Source: Chelydra serpentina (lineage: Eukaryota > Chordata > Testudines > Chelydridae). From it: 64,000 bases of DNA. The stretch covers positions 1,054,001-1,118,000 of the forward strand of contig JBAIAC010000027.1 of assembly GCA_037349315.1 (NCBI GenBank), given 5' to 3'. The translations under genes were made by a program, and so were the position numbers. Shown here in pieces: positions 18,901-27,804 of the stretch. The stretch's first letter is position 1; each line of letters opens with the position of its first letter. The notes below the pieces were generated by a model. The model saw only the letters and a list, made by a program, of their open reading frames with translations. It did no database searches and was not told where the DNA came from.

Positions 18901-21544
18901 GGGTACGCTCGGTGTGTGCGGGGGGGGCACTCGGCGTGTGCTGAGCGTGCAGGGGAGCTGGGCGTGCAGGGGTACACTCGGTGTGTGCGGGGGGGGCACT
19001 CGGCGTGTGCTGAGCGTGCAGGGGAGCTGGGCGTGCAGGGGTACGCTCGGTGTGTGAGGGGGGGCACTCGGCGTGCACTGGGCGTGCAGAGGGATGCTTG
19101 GCAAGCACTGGGCGGGGGGCTCCCTGCTGGACATGGCAGAGCCCAGACCCGTCCCTGAGGCCATGCGTGGGTGACCCATGGGCCCTGGGCCCCGTCCCAG
19201 GCCTGCCAGAACAGCCATGCTCAGGGACCGCCTCGGACGGGTGTTGCAGGAATTCCTGCTCCAGGCAGCGTCTCAGCCAACCGCAGGCCACACCCGGCCC
19301 CTGGAGCTGCTGGCTGGGTGAGTGCCCTGCCCGTCACTGTGCCCCCCAGTCCCACCCTGCCAGGTCTCTCCCCAGCCCGGCTGCGTGGCTGCTGGCTCGT
19401 GCCTTGCTGGGCACCGTGGCAGGGGTGGCCCAGCTCCTCAGGCATGTTGAGATGCCTGGGGCTGCCCCACTCCCACTTGTCTTGTTTACGTTCCAGGCAC
19501 CTGGAGCCCCCCCCGGCCTTCAGCAGCTGGGGCCAGGCCCGACGCGCCCCCGAAGCTGCCCCCGGCTCCTGCAGCATCCAGGCCCCGCCCGGCCCCGGCG
19601 CAGCCCCGTGCAGCCACGTGAGTCTCCTCGTCCTGTCTGACTTGGCGCCCGAGGCCCTGGCATGGCCTGCATGCTGGCCTGCCGGCCCATGGCCTGGTTC
19701 TGGCTCTGCCCGGGGGAATCTGGCTGGAAGCCGCCCCTGTCTGACAGGAGCTGTGGGGCCGGGCTCAGCCCAAGGGGCAGAGAACGGGTGGGCCATGGAG
19801 CCTGAACTCCCGTCTCCCTTCCAGCGGGACACTGAGTCCAGCTTCCACCCTGGCCCTGGCGCCCCCAGCACACACAGGGCGCTCTGCCGGCTGGACGCCT
19901 GAGCCCTGTCCCCGCCCGTGCTCTCTCCTCTTGCAGACACTGGCTCCTGTCCATGCCTGCCGCTGCCCCCACGGCTGTGCTGTCCTGCCAGCCCAGGCCG
20001 CCCCCTGCCTGCACTCCCAGGTACGGGCCACCCCCCTGCAAGGCAGGCTGGGATCAGGAGGGGGAAGCTTTCAGCCTAAGGGCTCTGCTTGTCCTTCCAG
20101 CTGCTGATGGAGCTGCCGCCCTGGGAGGTGCCCACTGCCGAGAGCAGTTCCAGGTTCCAGGGGGCTCAGCCCTGGCCCCAGCCGCACCCTGTGGCTCCCT
20201 GGCTGCTCTGTGGGGAAAGGTGAGAGTCAGCAGCCTGGGCCCAGGAGTGAGGCCAGCCGTGGGGCTGTGCAGCCAGGAGCACAGGCTCCCAGGGCAGGGG
20301 CTCAGGGCACGTCGGCAGGTGACCCAGGGACAGGGTGGGGGCCAGTGGAGTGGGGCAGCCGGGGCCAGATTTGATGCGGGCTGGGCCCCAGGCTCACTGC
20401 ACATGCAGCCTCCTGGGCTCCATCAGGCCTGGCCCCGGTACTCAGCACATAGGGTGACCAGACGTCCCGATTTTATCGGGACCGTCCCAATTTTCGACCA
20501 TTTGTCCCGCGTCCCGACCGATGGCTGGTCGGGACGCCTTTTGTCCCGATTTTCCGGATTCCGAAGTTTTTTTTTTTTGCTCAACAAGTTCGGTTGAGCG
20601 TTTTTTTTTTTTTTTGTGGGAAGTCCCGATTTTCGGGTCTTCCCATCTGGTCACCCTATCAGCACAGCCCTTGCTTGCGCTGCAGGAAGAGCTCCGCTGG
20701 CCAGTGTCTGCTCCTGAGAGACGCCCGGCTGCAGGGCCCTGAGCCTGTCCCCGGCCTGGAAGGGCAGGTCGCGCCGTCAGCCCCTCCCCTGCCAGGGCAG
20801 CCAGGCAGCAGCACAGGGTGCCAAGGTGAGCAGATGAGGTTTCCCTACTGGATCGCCGCCCATGCAAGCTGGAGGGGCAGGACCGGGGGGTCCCCTCGAC
20901 CATGCAGCTACTGTGAGCCTGGGAAGGGAGAAGCCTTTCCCAGCATGCTTTGCACAAGCGAGACTAAGGGGAATGTGGGGCAGAGGCTCCCTGGAAGTCG
21001 TCTCCATGGAGCTGAATCAGCGGGAGGGGAGCTCCTTAGCTTTGGGTAGGGTGACCAGATATCCCGATTTTATAGGGACAGTCCTGACTTTTGGGTCTTT
21101 TTCTTATATAGGCTCCTATTACCTCCCACCCCCTGTCCCGATTTTTCACATTTGCTGACTGGTCACCCTAGCTTTGGGGCCCATCCCAGAATCGTATCCC
21201 TTCCCCCAGCTCTGGTTCCCGACCCCCCCCTTGCAGCCAGAGGGGAGGGGCAGGGCCGGCTTTAAGCCGATTCCCCGGCATTTGTTTTGTTTTCTCCTCC
21301 GAGTTTTGGTGGCGGGAGGTTTTTTTGCTCCGACAAAGTGGGCGGGGCCCTGCACCCGCTAAAGCCGGCCCTGGGGAGGGGGTTGAGCCCAGGGCGGGGC
21401 TGGCACGAATCGCTCCTGTCCTTTGCAGCCGGCACAGGCGCTGACCCCGAGCTGCGGCTGGACTCGCTGCGGGAGCAGCCCCGATTCTACAGCCTGTGGA
21501 AGCAGGGCTCCGGCTGCACGAGAGACGCCCAGGACGGACCCTGA
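12977..21544 (+). CDS. KIF12: KIF12-type kinesin motor protein, complete
   Basis: Nineteen exons: 12977-13044, 13444-13509, 13770-13848, 13934-14055, 14864-14939, 15890-16024, 16184-16319, 16759-16850, 17265-17406, 17565-17683, 17922-18026, 18434-18557, 18704-18842, 19201-19317, 19497-19617, 19937-20020, 20101-20219, 20686-20825, 21429-21544. All have AG/GT boundaries and phases that sum to exactly 700 codons (699 aa plus TGA). The motor domain has the P-loop GQTGSGKT (exon 5), switch I NGHSSRSH (exon 8), switch II DLAGSE (exon 9) and [10 protein letters not shown] (exon 10). A short coiled coil (exon 12), an LLQEFVLE helix (exon 13), a Cys/His-rich segment (exon 16) and a VAPSAPPLP motif (exon 18) follow, all features of KIF12. 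KIF12 moves along microtubules in kidney and bile-duct epithelium. Human KIF12 is on another chromosome, so this is either the ortholog in a different place or a paralog. Exon 13's end is the least certain boundary. Confidence 0.9.
14090..14505. repeat. Pyrimidine-rich minisatellite in kinesin intron 4
   Basis: Eight copies of a CCATGCACTTGCTGCCCCTCCCC unit with a variable CCCATCCATAACCCCCC spacer; the word ATGCACTTGCT begins at 14113, 14167, 14220, 14274, 14321, 14371, 14417 and 14459, so the period shrinks from about 54 to 42 bp along the array. The strand is almost pure pyrimidine between the core words. Open frames across it are artefacts of the repeat. Confidence 0.9.
15008..15800 (+). 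repeat. Tandem array of eleven CTCF-like motifs in kinesin intron 5
   Basis: A 79-bp unit (two copies are 51 bp, the first interval is 77) repeats with a core CCAGCAGGGGGCGCT starting at 15030, 15107, 15186, 15265, 15344, 15423, 15502, 15581, 15632, 15711 and 15762. The core fits the CTCF consensus CCASYAGRKGGCRSY. Nine of eleven copies match fully; the copy at 15186 has GGCTC and the one at 15762 has GGTGC. All are in the same orientation. The rest of the unit is a GGGGAGCTCCCCCCTACCCC block. The array lies between the P-loop exon and exon 6. Confidence 0.9.
18062..18350 (-). mobile_element. CR1 LINE 3' fragment, antisense, in kinesin intron 11
   Basis: The + strand carries the reverse complement of a CR1 3' segment: GACAGCAGCCAGGGCCAGAT, TCAGAGGGAATGAACAGACC, CAGTCCCAGCTTCTGGCAGG and CTTGGCCTTCACAACGTCCG in order. 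It is diverged by many CpG-type changes, as expected for an old copy in a GC-rich intron. Confidence 0.75.
18826..19095 (+). repeat. Minisatellite containing the 5' splice site of kinesin exon 13
   Basis: The exon 13 end (GCTGGGCGTGCAGGG) and the following GTACGCTCGGTGTGTG are repeated. The proposed donor GT at 18843 recurs at 18903, 18972 and 19041 in near-identical context, spaced 60, 69 and 69 bp. All spacings are multiples of three and the kinesin frame stays open through the array, so any of the donors would keep the downstream frame. A G-run and a (TG)n tract separate the units. Confidence 0.8.
20450..20658. mobile_element. Small non-autonomous hAT element, copy 1
   Basis: The terminal inverted repeats TAGGGTGACCAGA and TCTGGTCACCCTA are flanked by an exact 8-bp duplication, TCAGCACA (20442-20449 and 20659-20666), diagnostic of hAT transposition. 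The interior holds CCCGATTTT repeats and two T-runs; there is no coding capacity. It sits in kinesin intron 17, with its right end only 27 bp from exon 18. Confidence 0.93.
21047..21170. mobile_element. Small non-autonomous hAT element, copy 2
   Basis: Same family as the element 390 bp upstream: ends TAGGGTGACCAGA and CTGGTCACCCTA, internal CCCGATTTTATAGGGACAG. An exact 8-bp target duplication, GCTTTGGG, is at 21039-21046 and 21171-21178. It lies in kinesin intron 18. Confidence 0.93.
21251..21373. mobile_element. Small hAT element, CAGGGCCGGC family
   Basis: Inverted ends CAGGGCCGGCTTTA and TAAAGCCGGCCCTG enclose 123 bp, flanked by an 8-bp duplication GGGAGGGG (21243-21250 and 21374-21381). 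The duplication is low-complexity, so slightly weaker evidence than for the neighbours. It is the third small hAT insertion within 930 bp of kinesin introns 17-18. Confidence 0.85.
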
Positions 21545-21833
21545 GCATGTGCCCCACACCCAGGGACCCAGTGATCTATTAACCCTCTCAGTGCCGTGGA
21601 GGAGCGCCCCATGCCCTGGTGCACGGCCAGGACACAGGGCCCAGGCCCCTGCAACTCTGGGGAGGCAGCTGGGGCCTTGCCGGGGCGTGGCCTGCACAGC
21701 CCTGCCCACGAAGCTCCCGCTGCCCCAGACAGAGGCGATCCCGGGCTGACAGAGCTCCCTGTTTATTTGGCTTTAGCTGCTGGGGCTCTGGCGGGACGGC
21801 GGTAGCCCGTCCCCTCGGGGGCTCCTCTCCCGC
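21545..21833. other. Convergent 3' ends of kinesin and VTN
   Basis: Only 289 bp separate the two stop codons. I see the VTN poly(A) signal here but no canonical AATAAA for the kinesin; ATTAAC near 21577 is a poor candidate. The two transcripts probably overlap at their 3' ends. Confidence 0.5.
21762..21767 (-). terminator. Poly(A) signal of VTN
   Basis: TTTATT on + reads AATAAA on the VTN strand, 67 bp after the VTN stop. It implies a very short 3'UTR. Confidence 0.75.
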
Positions 21834-24800
21834 TCACGGGCAGCCCAGCCAGTACTGCGCGATGGGGCGGGGGTAGCGAGGGCGCACGGAGTCCACGCGC
21901 TTGCTGCGCAGGTTCAGGCGATAGTACTTGTCTGCGGGAGAGAAGGGCGTGACCGTCAGTCCCCCGGGGAACAGGGCTCCCCTCACCCCCCCCAACACAG
22001 CTCAGAGCAGCAGGAGCTGAACGGGCCCTGCTGGCCTCCCCTGGCCTCCCACCACGCGTAGGGACAGCCCTGCCCAAGGCTTTGGCCAGAGTCCGGGCCC
22101 CGCCAGGGCAGCCTGACTCCCGTTTCCAGGCCCAGCCTGCCCCTCTGCGAGGATCCCCCTGGCCCGGGTCCCAGCCTGCTCCGGCTCGCACCGCTCCACA
22201 AGTCAGGCCGAGCAGAACCGCAGGGCCCTGGGAGAGGGTGGCCATAAGGGGGCTGGGGGGGTCGCATGGCAAAGCTGAAGCCAAGTCCTGCTGGAGGCAG
22301 GTCAGGTCAGTGTGAGAGCAGCTGGGGTGAGCTGATGGTGCTGGGACCCACCTGCCACGAAGAAGTAGACACTCTGGATGGGCTGGCACCGGGAGCCCCC
22401 GGGCAGCCAGTCAGGGTCCATGTCCGAGGAGTCGGACTCATCCTGCAGCCAGTCCCAGAAGGTGTGAGCTGCTGGCCGCCGGCTCCTGTACCTCTTGCGC
22501 TGCCGGCGGGATTTCCTCCTTCGAGCCCAGCTGCTAGCCCTGGAGGAGACGTAGATCCTGCCGGCCATGGCCGCATCCAGGTGGCTCGGCACCCCCTTCC
22601 AGTCTCTGCTGATGGACCGTGGCCCACTGGCCCGACCTGGCAGAACAGCACAGAGGACGGGCTAGCAGCATCGCTGCCCGGGGTGCGGAGTCCCAGCGCA
22701 GGCAGAGGCTCACCCGGCGGGGAGGCAGCCCCTGCCCGACCTTGCCGCAGGCAGCGTCAGGGAGTGGGGTCCCCAGGGCCTCCAGGACAGGGAAGGAAAG
22801 GAGCTGGCGGGGGGAGCAGAGTCGCCCCAATCCCCAGGACAGGGCAAGAAGCAGGCTGGGAGGAGAGCCGTGATGGCAGGACCCAGCCTGGAGCCTAACC
22901 TTGTTTCCCACCCCGTTCCCCTCCTCCCCAGCTTTCTGTTCGCCTTGCACAGCCCCGCAGCATTGGCTCCAGTTAAAACAGACAGCACCTGGTACCTGAT
23001 TCTGTCCTATGTTGGGGGACAGGGGGTGCCGCGCCTGGGGGGGAGCAGGGGTGCAGTGTGCGTGGTGCAGGCTGGGGACATGGGTTGTGGTGTGCAGGTG
23101 TTTTGGGGCTGGGGGGTGCAGCAGGTGGGGGTGCACTCTGCATGTGGCTGGGTGCTGTCACTCCCTTCCAGGCTCCCAAGGCCCTTGGGCCTGTGAATCT
23201 GGCCTCTTGCACGTGTTGGGTGGAGCTGGTACCACCAAGGAGCATTGGGGTCTAGCATACCCCAGAGCCGGATCAGGGGCCCTCAACCTGCCTGTCCTGT
23301 TTAGCGCCTGACCTCCCAACCTGCGTCACTTCCTCTCTGCATGGCCCGACTCCAAAGCCCCTAGCAGCTCACACGTGCTAGGGGTGTGTCCCATGGCCTC
23401 TGGCTCCCCCCTGGCCCCAGCCCTCTGCTCTGCCCGAGCCCATAATCTGGGCCGTTCCCCCCCTTACTGCGCGTGGAGCCCCCGAAGAGCAGTTGGAAGA
23501 GGTCCTCCCAGCTCTCGCCCTGCATGAACGTGTAGTGGTCGAACACCAGCGACGGGGACGACACCTCGCAGTCCTGCCGGCTGGGCTGGTTGGCAAAGTC
23601 GTACGCCCAGTAATGCCTGTCTGGAAACGAGACATGGAGCCTGTCGGGCTGGAGAGATGCCATCCTCCCAGGCACAGGCTCCTCGCCAGGGCAGGGCTTC
23701 CCCCGGCACTGGGACTGGCTGGCAGGACAAGGCAGCTCCGCTCAGCATAGCCAGGGGCTCGGCCTAGCCAGTGCTGATTGCTGTGTTATACGTTGGCGCT
23801 GGAGGCAGGGGAGCGGCGAGACGCCCGGCTTGCCTTTCAATACAACACAGCTGGCGGGAAATGCTGGGCGCCAGGGCCGAGTGCAGCGAGCAGCCCAGAC
23901 ACCCCCCGGCTCCCGGCGAAACCACCTTCATTAGTGTCTAAATCCCTCATTTCTAGCCACTCTCCTGAGTTCTGGGTGCCTGGAGCTGGCAGCGCCAACT
24001 TCACCCACCGCCTGGGTACGCAGGCGAGGGCCCGGCTGCTGCTGTGCCCCATGGGCCCTGTGCCTGAGCAGCCAGGCGGGGACGGCCCAGCGCTGTCGGA
24101 CGGCACGGCCGCGGAGAACAGCAGGGCGAGTGGGCAAAGGGCCGCAGTGAGCTGAGGCTCAGCACCAGCTGAGGGCACTGCCCGTGGGTGGGGACCATGC
24201 CCCAGGGGCACCGGGCGGGGGGGGCACAGCTGGGAAAGCAGCTCATTTACCTTTAAAGAAATAGACCCGCTCCTGGCCGAGGTAGCTGTGCGCGGGGAGG
24301 GCGAAGGCTGCGTCGATGTCATCGGGGATGTCCTGGAAGCCGTCCGAGATATTGCGGGGGTAGTCGGGGTCCAGGGCACCGTCCTCGAAGCGCCAGTACT
24401 GACTGCCCTTGGGAGACAGCCACAAGGCAGGGTCAGCTGGGGGCGCTGTGGCTGGGCGGAGCCTGCCGGGGGCCCAGGCAGCACGTCCCCCCTGGAGAGC
24501 AGGATTCAAGAGCCACAAAGACTCTGGGCCGTGAACCCATATCCCTGAGCCTGTCCGCCCGTTAGCGCTCTCCATGTCCGACACACCAATGGGGCTGCCC
24601 GGCGCACGCCCACGGGCTCTTGGCAAACTCCCAGGTCACTGACCAGGGCCATCAGCTGTGTGCCTGGCCCGTCAGCTCTGCCCCTGCCGCCCTCCTGCGA
24701 AGGGGCACAGGCCAGGGGGACGAGGCCTCAGAGCTCCTCAGCCTGGCTCTGGAGCGGGGCCTCCCAAAGGAGCAGGCAGCAGCCGGCGGGGGTGGCCCCG

Positions 24801-27064
24801 TGACGTGACGGGTGTCGCGGCAGCGAGTGGCGCTCACGGGTCAGGCCCTGCGTCGGCCGCACAGGCAGGACGTCAGTCCAATCCCGGCCCGCGGCCCCCA
24901 CCTGGAAGATGTAGGTCTTGCCCTGACAGTTAATGCGTGTAAAGGCGGCGTCGACGGGCCCCTCGATGCCCCAGACATCGCGGATGAGTTTGGGGTAGCC
25001 GGGCCTCACGCTCTTCTCGTCCAGTTCATAGACGTATTTCCCTGAGCGAGACGGGAGACAGGAGCCGTGAGGGGGCAGCTCCCACCACCCCCACGAAGTC
25101 TCCCCCGTTTTGTTTCCAGTCGTGTCTTCCTGCCCCGAGTGCACACACTGAAAGGCTGGCTAGCTGCAGGGAGCCTCTCCCCATGCCCAGGACAGCCATG
25201 GCAATGCAAGCGACCCAGGGCTCTGCCCTGCCGGCGCAGCCGTTCTGCCTGTGTGGGGGACTCAGCTCCAAGGCCCGTCAGTCCAGGCTGCCAGGGGCCC
25301 AGCCAGTGCCAGCTGTGATGGTGGGTTTAATGGCACAGACATCTCTGGGAGCTGGGCTGAGACCCACCTTCCCCCGCCAAGCATCTGGCGATGGGAGTGA
25401 CCCGCGATGGAAGCGAGTCCGTGCCCTGGACAGGGAAGCCCGTGTGGCCCTTTCCCATGCTCTGAGCCAGCCCCCACCCAGCGCCCACGGGCAGCACTCG
25501 CCCGCCAGTACCTCGGAAGGCGTAGAGAGAACCGTTCTTCAGGTCCGTGAATGCATCAAAGGGCTTCCCGCTGCACAGCTCCGGCCTCTCCTCCTCCTCC
25601 CCCGGCTGCTGCTCCTCCTCCCCCGGCTGCTGCTCCTCCTCCCCCGGCTGCTCCTCCTCCTTCCCTGGCTGCTCCTGCTCCTCCCCCGGCTGCTCCTGCT
25701 CCTTCCCCGGCTGCTCCTGCTCCAGCTCTTCCAGCCCAGTGGGGACCAGCACGGGGGCATCGCTGCCTGGCACTGTGACCGAAGCGCTAGTGGCAGCAGT
25801 GACTGGGTCTGGGGATGTGGTTGGGGGGTCAGTCCCTGTGTCCGGGATCTCTGTGGTTTCACCCCAGGTAGTGTTGGTGCTGTAGTCCACGTAGTCGTCC
25901 TCGGGGAACGCAAACATGTCCCCGCGGGTCACTGCGCACAGGGCAAGAGAGGCTCAGCGTGATGCAGTCAGCAGCCGGGAGCCCCGACGCTGTGCTGGGG
26001 CTCTGACTGGCTGGGCCAGAGGTGACGTGCTGCCAGCGTGGGGAGGGTCCCTGCTACACTCCCATCCCCTGACTCAGTCTCTAGCCCCCCAGACTCCCTG
26101 CCCCTTGGAAATCACAAGGGCCCCTCAGCGAAGGGGCTCAGCAGCAGCCGGCCTCCTCCTGGGACGTCCCACTGACCACAGCAGGTGCTGGCGGGGCGCT
26201 CGCTGACCCCGGGCACATCGCCACATGCAAGGCTGCCCCTCGTGCAGCCGCAGGGACCCGGGGCCTTGCTTGTGACTGCTCCCTGGCGAGGGGCAGGGCC
26301 GGGGGCTGCCGAGGGGCAGGTACCTTTCGGCTTGCAGACGCTGGTGTAGTCACTGCAGCAGCTCTGGTAGTACACACACAGGACGTCGCACTGGCACTTC
26401 CTCTGGGCATTGAAACCATCCTCGCAATGGCCCACACACGACTCTGAAACAGCCAGCCGGGAAGTAACCACAGCAACCCCGCCACCCCCACCAGGGAATG
26501 AGCCGCGGCCGGCGGCTCCCCACACCAGCCCCACCTGCTAGCGATGGCTGGCTGCTGGGGCAAACAGGACAGGGCTATTTCAGCCCCGCCAGACAGGCCA
26601 GCCCTGCGCACTGCACCGGGATTTCACCCCTCCTGGCCGCGCTGCTCCTCACGCCCCAGGACTTGCTGAGTGAGGGTGTCTGGCTGCGGTGTGACTGGAG
26701 ACCTGCCTGTGGGGAGAGGTCAGCAGCTCCTGGCTGCTCCTTTAAAGATCCTGTCCACAGACCAGGCTGCCTGGCACCCGGCCAGAACCCCAGCAGGATC
26801 CTGGGGAACTCGGCGGCTGCTTTCTCCTGGCCTCCTTGGCCAGTTGGAGACCTCGATAGCCCCAGGACTCGACAGCCCAGCCCCCCCCAAGCCCGACAGA
26901 CCCATTTGCTCTCTCCCAAACGCTGGCTGCAAGCGGGAGGTAGGGAACACTTTGACTGGACTGCCCAGCAGGGAGCCCAGCCGAGGGGACAGCCGAGACT
27001 CACCTTCAGCTGCAAGAGCCCCACAGAGCAAACCCAGCATCAGCGCTGGGACCAGCAGCCTCAT
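21834..27064 (-). CDS. VTN: Vitronectin, complete
   Basis: Eight minus-strand exons: 27064-27004, 26443-26324, 25931-25512, 25041-24902, 24407-24251, 23620-23468, 22636-22352 and 21931-21834; 1434 nt, 477 aa plus stop, almost the human length. Order of domains: signal peptide (MRLLVPALMLGLLCGALA); somatomedin B with all eight cysteines (exon 2, ...CQCDVLCVYYQSCC...); the integrin-binding VTRGD at the start of exon 3, followed by an acidic Tyr-containing FPEDDYVDY stretch; a Glu/Gln-rich repeat linker; then hemopexin-type repeats (GKYVYELDEKS, GSQYWRFEDGAL, DRHYWAYDF, DKYYRLNLRS). Exon 7 has a strongly basic heparin-binding tract (ARRRKSRRQRKRYRSRR). Vitronectin is a secreted liver plasma and matrix protein that binds integrins, PAI-1, heparin and complement terminal complexes. 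Its neighbours SEBOX and SARM1 are the conserved ones. Confidence 0.96.
25595..25735 (-). repeat. 21-bp coding repeat in VTN exon 3 (E/Q-Pro-Gly units)
   Basis: Six 21-bp units, their CCGGCTG/CCTGGCTG word at about 25602, 25623, 25644, 25665, 25686 and 25707, encode tandem heptapeptides of the form EQPGKEQ / QQPGEEE between the RGD segment and the first hemopexin repeat. Near-identity of the units at DNA level implies recent slippage or unequal exchange, in frame. Confidence 0.9.
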
Positions 27065-27530
27065 GGCGTGCGGCTCGTCCGACGGCTCAGGCAGGCTGAG
27101 GCTGCTGCTGGAGCTGGGCTGCAGCCTCCCGTCCCAGGAACTCGCTGTTTGCTCAGCCTGCCCCTCTCCAGGGAGAAAACAAACAGTCAGAAGGTCCAAA
27201 AAGCAAAAGAACAAGAGGTGAGTGACTCCCCCGGCCTCTCCCCGCGCAGGCCGCGCAGGAATCTGAAGGCCTTTGCACAGGCACTGCCTGCTGGGACCCT
27301 GCTCGGGGGGCTGACGCTCCATAGCAGGGCCAAACTAAACCTGTGTGCACCAAGCTGGTCGCAGTGTCAAATCCTGCCGGCTAGAGCCAGGTTTGAAACC
27401 CACTGGCTGGCGTGGGCCTGGGAGTCTTTTCCAAACACCTCGGCAGCCCACAATAAGGAGCTGGCTAGCGAGTCTCTCCTTGGCGCTAGCTGGGCAGGAG
27501 ATGCGAGGCCTTTCCAGACATAGTTTAAGG
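27065..27530. promoter_or_regulatory. VTN 5' flank with FOXA-like site
   Basis: Upstream of the VTN start codon, TGTTTGCTCAG at 27147-27157 matches the FOXA/HNF3 core (TGTTTGC), and a second related word, AAACAAACAG, lies near 27178. Liver factors of this family would fit vitronectin expression. No TATA box was recognised. Motif match only. Confidence 0.35.
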
Positions 27531-27800
27531 CCAGAAAGGCCCACCAGACCATCCAGTCTGACCCCTGTGTCCCAGGGCACCAGCTCCACCCAGCACCGCA
27601 CCCTAAACCCAACAACCGAGACCAAGTCCAGCCCACAGGAGATGGAGTTAAAACGCTGTTCGAGGTTCCAAGTGTTACCAACTCGCGAGTCACGTGTGCC
27701 TGACAATATTAAACCCCAGCTCCTGTGGTGAAGGTGACGTGAGAATCTCAGCTTCCATTTTATAGCCAGGAACTGTCTAGCCCTCACTTTTGCAGCAAAA
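27522..27800 (-). mobile_element. CR1 LINE fragment, antisense
   Basis: The + strand shows TTAAGGCCAGAAAGGCCCAC, CCAGTCTGACCCCTGTG and a decayed continuation to about 27710, the reverse complement of a CR1 3' segment of a different subfamily from the copy that follows at 27805. Confidence 0.6.
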
Positions 27801-27804
27801 AGTC

